This document shows, in pieces, positions 1 through 7,854 of a DNA stretch of 64,000 nucleotides. Under the pieces are notes generated by a model that was given only the letters and a program-made list of their open reading frames with translations, had not been told where the DNA came from and made no database searches. The translations under genes and the position numbers were made by a program. Position 1 is the stretch's first letter. Each line of letters opens with the position of its first letter. The DNA comes from Ignavibacteriota bacterium. Its GTDB lineage: Bacteria; Bacteroidota; Ignavibacteria; Ignavibacteriales; Melioribacteraceae. The stretch lies in assembly GCA_013112585.1 (NCBI GenBank), contig JABFGH010000011.1, forward strand, positions 62,001 through 126,000. Direction: 5' to 3'.

Positions 1-2
1 CG

Positions 3-2714
3 GTTGTTCAGAAAATTGAAATTGGCGCTGCACCGGTGGTTGATTTAATTTTATCAGGCGATATGACACCGGTTGAATTATATGAGTTAGCCGATAAAAG
101 TCTTAAAGATAGATTCTCTCAAATAAATGGTGTTGCCCGGGTTGATATTATTGGCGGGCAGGAAAGAGAAATTAAAGTTGAACTTGATAACAGAATAGTT
201 TTTCAAAACTCAATTTCACTATTACAGCTTTCCCAAATTTTAGCTGCCGAAAATGTTGATATACCCGGTGGAAATTTTAAACGCTCCTCTCAAGAATATA
301 CAGCAAGACTAAAGGGTAAATATTCATCTATTGAAGAATTAAAAAATTTAGAGATCAATACTCCTGTAGGTAAAAAGAAATTAGGTAAAATTGCAAACAT
401 AACCGATTCAGGTGAAGAGGTAAGAGTAAGGAGTACATTCTTCCGGAATGAAACTAAGGAGAAAGAAAACAACGTTGTAATTCTATCGGTAATTAAAGCT
501 AAAGACGGCAACACAGTTGAGCTTGCCGATGAAATAAGAAACCTTGTACCGGAACTGCAAAAGGAATTACCCGGAAGCGCTGTGTTAGAAATAGTAACCG
601 ATAAATCAGAATTTATTGAAGCTTCGGTAGAAGACACTCTGACAAATATTGGACTCGGAATTATTCTAACCGCTTTGGTTCTGCTCTTCTTTCTGCATGA
701 TCTTCGTTCAACAATTATTGCTGCATTATCAATGCCCTTCTCAATCATCTCAACATTTATGCTGCTCGATATTTCGGGTTATTCATTGAATATTATGACT
801 CTCATGGGGCTTTCAACTTCGGTGGGAATTTTAGTAGCAAACTCCATTGTCGTGCTCGAAAATATTTTCCGGCACAAAGAAATGGGCAGCGGTAAAAAAG
901 AAGCTGCGGGAAAAGGAACTTCGGAAGTAGTTATAGCAGTTATAGCTTCGGCAATGACAAACATTGTAGTATTCCTTCCATTAGCAAATATGAGCAGTTT
1001 AATTGGCGGCGTGTTTAAGGAATTTGCACTTACCGTTACTTACGCAACAGTTTTCTCAATAATTGTTTCGTTCACTTTAACCCCAATGCTTGCATCTATA
1101 ATTTTGCCCGAAGGAGATACAAAAAAACATAAAATCGGCGAGTGGCTTGAGAAGCTATTTAAAAGCTGGGAAAGGGGTTATAAAAAAGCATTAAAGGTAG
1201 TTGTTAAAAATAGATTAACCGGCGGTATTACAGTTGCCGCTGCAGTAGTAATGTTCTTTGCCAGCTTGTTTGTTGCAGCTCAATTAAGTTTTGAATTTTT
1301 ACCGCTTATGGATGAAGGTATAATATCAGTTGAGGTTGAACTTCCGCAAGGTTATAATCTTGAACAAACCGCGGAACTGCTTGAAAAAACCGAAAGAAGA
1401 ATTGTTAGTCATGAAGAAGTTAAAAACACACTAACACAGATCGGCAAAATAAACGATCTTAATCAGGGAACAAACTTGGCTTTAATAAAAATACAGTTAG
1501 TTGATACCGAAGAACGAGAATTATCGACGAACGAAATGGTAACCATTTTTATTAGAGAGCTTTCAAATATACCTAACGCAATGTTTAGGGTATCGGCAGC
1601 CAGCAGCGGTGCGGGCGGCGGCATGTCTCCTGTAGAGTTTTACTTACAGGGAACCGATTTAGTAAAACTGGAAATTTATAAATCTGAATTAGAAACAAAG
1701 CTGAAGACTATTGAAGGCTTAACAAACCTAAACACGAGTTCCCGTGCAGGCAAGCCCGAAATTACCTTACTGCCCGATAGAGTTAAACTGGCAAATGCAG
1801 GCTTAACTGCTTACGATTTAGCAATGACACTTAGAGCGGGAATGGAAGGCTTAACACCGACAAAATTTTCCGATGGCGGTGAAGAATATGAAATTAGAGT
1901 TTCATTAAATGATGAATCTATTGACTCTCCCGAAGAAATTGCTAACATGACAGTAATATCACCTGTTGGCAAGTACACGTTAAACCAGCTTGCCGAAATT
2001 AAATTTACCGATGGATACAGTAGAATACTCCATAGAGATAAAGCAAAAACAATTCAGTTTACAGGAGGAGTTGCCGAGGGTTTTGCGCTTGGCGATATAG
2101 TAAATGAAGTGGAAGAAGAAATTGATTCCATGGAATTTGAAAGCGGCTACTCAATTTCATGGGCAGGCACTGCCGAAATGATGAATGAAGTAATTTTTGA
2201 TATGGGCTTTGCTTTTTCACTCGCCTTAATACTTACTTACATGCTGCTTGCAGCAATTCTGGAAAGCTTTACCCAGCCGCTTATGATTCTTGCTACAATC
2301 CCGATGGCGCTTATCGGAGTGTTTCTGGCTCTTTATTCAACCGGCTTGGCTATTAGTGTTCTTGCCATGCTTGCAATTGTAATGCTTATAGGTATTGTGG
2401 TTAACAACGCAATACTTCTTTTAGATTATACAAATATACTGGTTAAAAGAGGTTACGAGGTAAAAGATGCGCTTATTGAAGCATGCCCTACCAAACTAAA
2501 ACCTGTAATAATGTCAACCATTGCAATTATGCTTGGTATGCTACCTATGGCTTTGGGCATTGGCTCCGCCGGTAAGGAATTTAGGCAGCCGATTGGTGTT
2601 GTTAGTATCGGCGGTCTGCTTATCTCGGGTGTAATTACTTTATTTGTAATACCTGCATTGTATGAATTAACACATAGATCAAAAAAAGCTGCTGAAGGAG
2701 ATAACGATGAATAA
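3..2714 (+). CDS. RND-family efflux permease (HAE1/AcrB-like), 5' end outside the window
   Basis: Inner-membrane subunit of a tripartite efflux pump. The reading frame is open to the left edge, so the first visible GTG (36) is internal and roughly 130 N-terminal residues are missing from the usual ~1030. Visible are the second periplasmic porter half, the TM2-6 block (about 640-1110), a second periplasmic domain (about 1300-2170) and the last TM block up to 2680. The partner outer-membrane protein follows with an 8-bp overlap. Odd point: at the TM4 position where AcrB has the proton-carrying Asp pair, this protein reads Ala-Asn (codons at 837 and 840). At the TM10 Lys position it reads Asn, in VVNNAILLLDY. 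Substrate cannot be told from sequence. Family assignment is secure. Confidence 0.93.
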   Translation, partial: VVQKIEIGAAPVVDLILSGDMTPVELYELADKSLKDRFSQINGVARVDIIGGQEREIKVELDNRIVFQNSISLLQLSQILAAENVDIPGGNFKRSSQEYTARLKGKYSSIEELKNLEINTPVGKKKLGKIANITDSGEEVRVRSTFFRNETKEKENNVVILSVIKAKDGNTVELADEIRNLVPELQKELPGSAVLEIVTDKSEFIEASVEDTLTNIGLGIILTALVLLFFLHDLRSTIIAALSMPFSIISTFMLLDISGYSLNIMTLMGLSTSVGILVANSIVVLENIFRHKEMGSGKKEAAGKGTSEVVIAVIASAMTNIVVFLPLANMSSLIGGVFKEFALTVTYATVFSIIVSFTLTPMLASIILPEGDTKKHKIGEWLEKLFKSWERGYKKALKVVVKNRLTGGITVAAAVVMFFASLFVAAQLSFEFLPLMDEGIISVEVELPQGYNLEQTAELLEKTERRIVSHEEVKNTLTQIGKINDLNQGTNLALIKIQLVDTEERELSTNEMVTIFIRELSNIPNAMFRVSAASSGAGGGMSPVEFYLQGTDLVKLEIYKSELETKLKTIEGLTNLNTSSRAGKPEITLLPDRVKLANAGLTAYDLAMTLRAGMEGLTPTKFSDGGEEYEIRVSLNDESIDSPEEIANMTVISPVGKYTLNQLAEIKFTDGYSRILHRDKAKTIQFTGGVAEGFALGDIVNEVEEEIDSMEFESGYSISWAGTAEMMNEVIFDMGFAFSLALILTYMLLAAILESFTQPLMILATIPMALIGVFLALYSTGLAISVLAMLAIVMLIGIVVNNAILLLDYTNILVKRGYEVKDALIEACPTKLKPVIMSTIAIMLGMLPMALGIGSAGKEFRQPIGVVSIGGLLISGVITLFVIPALYELTHRSKKAAEGDNDE

Positions 2715-4017
2715 ATTAGTGATTACAAGTACGCTGCTGCTTACTTTTTTTATAAACATAAGCGCACAAAAATTAAATATTAATTCATTTATTGAATTAG
2801 TTAAAAAAAATAATAAAGATATTTTAATTGCCGTAAAGGATTTAGAAGCGGCGGAAGCTACTGAAGATGAAGCAAGGTCAAACGCTTTTCCGCAAATTAA
2901 TGCTAAGGCAGATTACAGCAGAAATCTAAAAGATTCGTATTTATATGTAGTTTTTCCTAATCCCCAAACGGGTGTTATTGAAGAGCAGAAATTTAAAATG
3001 ACTTACAAAAATAATTTTAACCTGCAGGCTGCATTATCACAGCAAATTTTTAATGCTACAGTATTTAACGCAATTAAAGCAGCTAAGCAGTATGCTAAAT
3101 TATCGGATTATATTTATGATGCTACAATTGACGGTGTAATAACCGGAAGTAAAAAAGCATTTTATCAAACATTGCTTCTGCGCGAAGTTTGGGAGGTTAG
3201 TAAAGCCGCCGAAGAAAGTGCTGAAGAAAATTATGAGTCAATTAAAAATAAATTTGATCAGGGATTGGTTTCTGAATTTCAACTGCTTCAGGCGGAGGTA
3301 AGATGGAAAAACCTAATGCCCGAAACCACAAAATCTAAACGCAATTATCAATTAGCACTTAACAGCCTAAAAATGCTGGCAGGCATTTCCGTTGAAAAAG
3401 AATTACATATTGAAGGTGATTTTAGTACCTACCCTGCTCAACCAGAAAAATATGATATAGAAACCGTGCTTGCTCAGCGACCCGATTTTAATGCATTGCA
3501 ATGGGAAATGAATTTGCGTGAGACAAATATCAGTGTAGAACAATCGGGGCATTACCCTTTGTTATACGGCAGCTTTGCTTACCAGTACTCTTCTATGTCC
3601 GATCAATTTAAATTGGAACGCGAGAATAATGTGCTGATGGCAGGGTTAACTCTGCAGATACCAATATTTTCAGGCTGGGCGGTAAGCTCGCGCGTTCAAA
3701 AAGCTGAAATTGAATTTGATAAATCAAGATTAAAAATTGAAAAAGCTAAAGATGAAATTCACACTGAAATAAAAAATTTATCCTTAAAATTAACTGAAGC
3801 AAGCAATAGAATAACCGCAGCCGAGCAAACATTGCACACAGCAGAAAAAGCATTCGGTATAGCGGAAGCCAGTGCAAATAACGGTTTAGCAACTCAGCTT
3901 GAACTAAAAGATACAAGAGTTGCGTTCGACCAAGCCCAGCTTAACTTTTATTCTTCCGTTTATGATTACTTAGCTGCTTACTACGATTGGGAATTAGCAA
4001 ACGGAATGGTATGGTAA
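2707..4017 (+). CDS. TolC-like outer-membrane efflux protein
   Basis: Outer-membrane channel that docks with the upstream RND pump. It has a signal peptide (first ~20 residues, ending near ISAQ) and then the two OEP repeats with long, Ala/Glu-rich coiled-coil helices (residues ~40-225 and ~240-430). The 436-aa length is normal. Its ATG overlaps the pump stop by 8 bp and has an AAGGAGA ribosome binding site inside the pump gene, so the two are translationally coupled. The periplasmic adaptor gene is not seen here; in this family it usually precedes the pump, so it probably lies left of the window. Confidence 0.92.
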   Translation: MNKLVITSTLLLTFFINISAQKLNINSFIELVKKNNKDILIAVKDLEAAEATEDEARSNAFPQINAKADYSRNLKDSYLYVVFPNPQTGVIEEQKFKMTYKNNFNLQAALSQQIFNATVFNAIKAAKQYAKLSDYIYDATIDGVITGSKKAFYQTLLLREVWEVSKAAEESAEENYESIKNKFDQGLVSEFQLLQAEVRWKNLMPETTKSKRNYQLALNSLKMLAGISVEKELHIEGDFSTYPAQPEKYDIETVLAQRPDFNALQWEMNLRETNISVEQSGHYPLLYGSFAYQYSSMSDQFKLERENNVLMAGLTLQIPIFSGWAVSSRVQKAEIEFDKSRLKIEKAKDEIHTEIKNLSLKLTEASNRITAAEQTLHTAEKAFGIAEASANNGLATQLELKDTRVAFDQAQLNFYSSVYDYLAAYYDWELANGMVW

Positions 4018-4079
4018 AGTTATATGACGAGTAATTTGTATCAATTAAAATTTTCAGCAATAAAATATTTGGAGTCATT

Positions 4080-4844
4080 ATGAATGCGCACAATATAAGC
4101 AATTACGCTAACGGAAATTTAGAGCTTAAACATATCGATAATATCGCAGTGCTTAACTTTAAAAATAATATCTTTGAGATAATTACCGACCTATCAAAAT
4201 CAGCAGAATTTTTTAAATTGATGAAAGAGGTAAAATATAGTGAAGATACTCATGCATTATTAGTAACAAACGACAATGGAAGTTTGAATGCTGAAGTTTA
4301 TACGGAATTTTTGAATAGTGTAAAACAAGAAAGTTCCCAAAAAGAATTTCAACTTTCAACGGGTATTGCGCGTACAAGGCAAATTGTTAATCTTAATAAT
4401 TTTATACGCAAAGCGGTGGAGTTTGATAAAATGATTTTTATTGGTCTGCAGGGTGAAATTGTAACACCGTTTTTCGGCGCCAGTCTTGCCGCTGATTTCC
4501 GGTACGCTGCCGAGAATACAGTGCTTTCATTATACCACTTAAAAATGGGCGTGCATCCGGCAGGCGCACTTCCCTACTTTTTACCTAAGTACGTTAAGCA
4601 TGCAAAGGTTTATGATATACTATTCAGCGGAAAAAATATAACAGCAGATGAGGCTTTAAAATTAGGTTTAATTAATAAAGTTTTTCCATCTGAAACATTT
4701 GAACAGGATTGTATTAAAAGTATTAAAGAATTGGTTGAAGGAAATGAAAACGTTTTAAGATGTACTAAACGCCTGTTAAAATTTTCAACAAGTGATTTAG
4801 AAAAATATATAGATTTTGAAGAATGTAATTTTATCAGCAGTTAA
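4080..4844 (+). CDS. Crotonase-fold protein (enoyl-CoA hydratase/isomerase family) lacking the usual catalytic glutamates
   Basis: The 254-aa length and the C-terminal half are those of the crotonase superfamily: an oxyanion-hole stretch FFGASLAADFRYAAEN, then MGVHPAGALPYFL in place of the usual GIIPGAGGTQRL, then the ITADEALKLGLINKVFP motif. Members usually act on acyl-CoA thioesters. Aligned by eye to rat enoyl-CoA hydratase, the two catalytic Glu positions (144 and 164) correspond to Ser and His here, so it is unlikely to be an ordinary hydratase. It could be a crotonase with another chemistry (hydrolase, isomerase, cyclase) or a non-catalytic member. It sits 62 bp after tolC and 26 bp before a cyclase gene, with no pathway context. 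Confidence 0.8.
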   Translation: MNAHNISNYANGNLELKHIDNIAVLNFKNNIFEIITDLSKSAEFFKLMKEVKYSEDTHALLVTNDNGSLNAEVYTEFLNSVKQESSQKEFQLSTGIARTRQIVNLNNFIRKAVEFDKMIFIGLQGEIVTPFFGASLAADFRYAAENTVLSLYHLKMGVHPAGALPYFLPKYVKHAKVYDILFSGKNITADEALKLGLINKVFPSETFEQDCIKSIKELVEGNENVLRCTKRLLKFSTSDLEKYIDFEECNFISS

Positions 4845-4870
4845 TATTGTTGACACTTTTAAAAAATTGA

Positions 4871-6007
4871 TTGAGAAAATTCAGCTACATATCAAAATAT
4901 AAACTGCAGGAAGCTTTATATATAGTAGGCTTCTTTGTAATTGTTTTTATTCTTATTCTTTTAATAAGCAATGTAAGTGACTTTCACCTTTTGCGGGGAG
5001 CAATAGGGGTTGTTTTTTTGGGCTTAATAACTGCATGGTACGAAATTGTTCTTGCCCCTAAACTTCAAACAAAAATTACTACATTTTTATTTATGCTGGC
5101 AACATTGCTTTTTTACTACCTGATATTTTCACTAATGCTGCTGCTTTACGCATATATAAATTTAATATTCAAAGCGGGACTTTCGTTTTCGGAAGCAATG
5201 GATTATAATTTATTTGATATATATCCGCAAGGCTGGCGTGAAATGCTTTTTTACTTTTTTGTATTCATTTTAATCCTGCAGCTTACCAGAGAACTGCGAA
5301 TGAAAACCGGGCGGGGATTAACTAAAAACTTTCTTCTGGGTAAACTCCGCAATCCTTTATCTGATAAACGCATATTCATGTTCATGGACCTAACCTCCTC
5401 AACAAGCTATGCCGAAATACTGGGACACAAAAAATACAGTTCGTTTATTAGAGATATTTATATTGAACTGGATGAACATATTATTGCGGCTAAAGGCAGC
5501 TTGTACCAGTATGTGGGTGACGAGGTTGTGGTATCTTGGTCTGTAAAAGACGGATTGAAAAAGAATAATTGCATCAACTTCTTTTTTATGGTACAAAAGA
5601 GAATGAGTGAATTGGAAAATTTCTTTAAGTCAAAATATGAAGTTGTTCCTCAATTTAAGGCGGGGCTTCATATCGGTGAGGTTGCAATTACTGAAGTGGG
5701 CGGAGTACTAAAAAGAGAATTAGCATTCCATGGAGATGTTGTAAATACAACAGCCCGTATTTGTGCCGAGTGTAGAAAATTAAACGAGTCATTTTTAATT
5801 TCAAAAGAATTGAGCGGAATGATTAAGGACCTTGATGAAAATTTCAGTATTCAATCAGTGGGAAAATTTAATCTTAGGGGTAAAATAAATGAGATTGAAC
5901 TATTTAAAGTAATTTGGAAATGTAATGCAGATAACAATAAGAAAATGAAAGAAGATTATTTTAAAGACGACGAAATAATAAAAAGATTAGAAGCGGTAGA
6001 AAAATGA
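4871..6007 (+). CDS. Membrane-anchored class III adenylate/guanylate cyclase
   Basis: Makes cAMP or cGMP. The N-terminal ~145 residues contain about four hydrophobic segments. After a short basic linker, the cyclase domain (residues ~165-350) shows the metal-binding aspartates in FMDLTSS and VGDEVVV and the transition-state Asn/Arg in VVNTTARI, so it looks active. The start is TTG at 4871; no ATG in this frame would keep the first hydrophobic segment. It follows the crotonase gene by 26 bp and may be cotranscribed. A second class III cyclase is present at 22225. Nucleotide specificity cannot be decided by eye. Confidence 0.87.
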   Translation: MRKFSYISKYKLQEALYIVGFFVIVFILILLISNVSDFHLLRGAIGVVFLGLITAWYEIVLAPKLQTKITTFLFMLATLLFYYLIFSLMLLLYAYINLIFKAGLSFSEAMDYNLFDIYPQGWREMLFYFFVFILILQLTRELRMKTGRGLTKNFLLGKLRNPLSDKRIFMFMDLTSSTSYAEILGHKKYSSFIRDIYIELDEHIIAAKGSLYQYVGDEVVVSWSVKDGLKKNNCINFFFMVQKRMSELENFFKSKYEVVPQFKAGLHIGEVAITEVGGVLKRELAFHGDVVNTTARICAECRKLNESFLISKELSGMIKDLDENFSIQSVGKFNLRGKINEIELFKVIWKCNADNNKKMKEDYFKDDEIIKRLEAVEK

Positions 6008-6259
6008 TAATACATTTTAATTTTAAAATTGTTCAAATATTTGTATTTATTAAGAAACTATTTTAATTGATGAATGTTGAATTAGTGATGCTTATTTAAA
6101 ACTTGATGAATACTAATGAAAAAATTAACTTGTTGCAGAATTAAACTTTTTACCCGATTAAGAGTCTAACTTAAACACTTAAACAAAACCGGGAGCAGAT
6201 GATAATTTCTACTGTTTTCTAAAATCACATATTACTCAACTTCTACAGTAGAGGAACAA

Positions 6260-6676
6260 ATGAATTATGACATTCTTGATAAAAGTAATTACCTAAAAGG
6301 ACTTTTATTACTTTGCAGAAAAGATAATTTAGTAGCAAAAGAAGAAAAAGAAATACTAGTGAGCATTGGTAAAGAACTTGGCTTTGAAAAACGGTTTTGC
6401 GAAAACGCCGTTCAAGAAATAATGGAAAATGAATACATCATTGATGTCCCGCCTAAATTTTCAAATAAAGAATTAGCAGAAAAATTTTTAGAAGACGGCG
6501 TTAGATTGGCGATGGCAGATAAATGTCTGCACCTTTTTGAATTGCAGTGGCTTGCTCAAACCGCTGAAATAAATAATGTAGATAATTCTAAAATTGATGA
6601 GCTTTTCAAAAAGTATATGGCTGATAATTATGCTGAACTTTCTTTTGTTGAAGAAACTACAAAAATTTCCGCTTAA
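6260..6676 (+). CDS. Small TerB-like all-helical protein
   Basis: A 138-aa soluble, helical protein without signal peptide. The pattern (LCRKDNLVAKEEKEIL early, then DGVRLAMADKCLHLFELQWL around residue 80) resembles the TerB/DjlA N-terminal fold, in which paired acidic helices often bind metal or mediate interaction. That assignment is by motif impression only. The ATG has an AGAGGA ribosome binding site. It lies 250 bp after the membrane cyclase and is separately transcribed or loosely linked. Function unknown. Confidence 0.65.
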   Translation: MNYDILDKSNYLKGLLLLCRKDNLVAKEEKEILVSIGKELGFEKRFCENAVQEIMENEYIIDVPPKFSNKELAEKFLEDGVRLAMADKCLHLFELQWLAQTAEINNVDNSKIDELFKKYMADNYAELSFVEETTKISA

Positions 6677-7104
6677 TTAAATTTGCACTGTTAATCGTAG
6701 AAACGGTAATCAATAATTAGATGTTATTCTGAATCTTCTTTTTGCTGAAACTTGCAAGCAGTAGGAGTAAACCTCTAACTCGTTTGCCTTAGCGAGCTGA
6801 TTCAAAATAAATAATTGCACCGCCATTCCAGCCAACTGTAAAAACTTAAAACAAGGTACTCGTCCTTCCGAACTCTGATCCAGCCGCAATCAATTTATTA
6901 AAGACACTATAAAAATGGCACTGTGGTAACATTACAGATTGATTCATTTATAAAAATTTTACAAACGAAAATTATTTTTTAATTATATTTGAAATACGCT
7001 AAAGAACTTATGAGAAACCAATTAAATAAATGGACTGTTCACCGATTTGTGCGCTGCCGGAAGATTAATAGTTATGTTGTTATTTAATAAGCGTTGGAGT
7101 TTTT
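6677..7104. other. 428-bp intergenic region without recognisable gene
   Basis: Between the TerB-like gene and the DUF3124 lipoprotein gene. Stop codons are frequent in all frames. One 25-codon frame beginning with ATG at 7010 has no convincing ribosome binding site. I see no tRNA, terminator hairpin or member of the repeat families found elsewhere in the window. The last ~60 bp presumably carry the promoter for the lipoprotein. Confidence 0.6.
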
Positions 7105-7647
7105 ATGAAAAATAATTATTTCATTTTTTTTCTTATCCTTATAATATTCTCCTCGTGCGAAAAAGAAAACAAAACACTTAAAAACGAGAAACATTTACCT
7201 GAGAATATTTTACCCCTTTCTCAAGAGTATAGTTGGGAGCAATCTAACTCTGACAATGATTTTGGTGAAATTTTATTCGTTCCGGTTTACTCAACTATTT
7301 ACCATCAAAGTGATAGAACATTTGATCTAACAGCAACACTAAGTATTCACAATGTGGATATTAATTCTAATATCACGGTGATAAAAACAGACTACTATAA
7401 TACCGATGGTAAATTAATGCAGAGATTTATTAAAGATGAAATTGTATTAACCCCGCTTCAATCAGAGCAATTTATTATAAAACAAACGGATAAAAGCGGA
7501 GGTACGGCTGCTAAATTTATAGTTCAATGGGTATCTGAAGAACAGGTGTTAAAACCGATTGTAGAAGCAGTAATGATCTCTACATCATCCCAGCAGGGAA
7601 TATCATTTAAAACAGAGAGTAGAATTATTAGCAGCATTGGTTATTAA
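7105..7647 (+). CDS. DUF3124 family lipoprotein
   Basis: A 180-aa exported lipoprotein. A hydrophobic N-terminus is followed by the lipobox-like FSSC with Cys at about residue 19. The body matches my memory of DUF3124: FVPVYSTIYH, then FDLTATLSIHNVD, DYYNTDGKL, LTPLQSEQF, and the C-terminal AVMISTSSQQGISF. The family has no established function and is found in diverse Gram-negative bacteria. It stands alone, with ~430 bp upstream and ~200 bp downstream free of genes. Family call confident, role unknown. Confidence 0.85.
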   Translation: MKNNYFIFFLILIIFSSCEKENKTLKNEKHLPENILPLSQEYSWEQSNSDNDFGEILFVPVYSTIYHQSDRTFDLTATLSIHNVDINSNITVIKTDYYNTDGKLMQRFIKDEIVLTPLQSEQFIIKQTDKSGGTAAKFIVQWVSEEQVLKPIVEAVMISTSSQQGISFKTESRIISSIGY

Positions 7648-7672
7648 TTGTAAGATGATATAAGTTTTACTC

Positions 7673-7690
7673 ACCTGCCGCCATGCAGGT
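7673..7690. repeat. Short perfect inverted repeat (ACCTGC/GCAGGT)
   Basis: A 6-bp perfect stem with a 6-base loop lies 26 bp after the DUF3124 gene. It has no T-tract, so it is a poor intrinsic terminator. It resembles the CCTGAC/GTCAGG hairpin at 62145-62160, suggesting a small dispersed palindrome rather than a gene-specific signal. Confidence 0.5.
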
Positions 7691-7854
7691 CTGTGTACAA
7701 TTCTCAGCAGTTAAAATCAAGTAAGCGTAACAGCCGCCGCCTTCCTCCTTGCCTATCATTATTCTTTAAATTAAGTTTAAATAATTAAAATAATTTAATT
7801 ATGGTGTCGGGATATATTTTTTGACGACTTGATTACGGGAACCCTCCGGAGTAT

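Noticed and set aside
7010-7087. Short 25-codon frame starting at ATG 7010
   Set aside because: No ribosome binding site and no recognisable peptide; too short to support.
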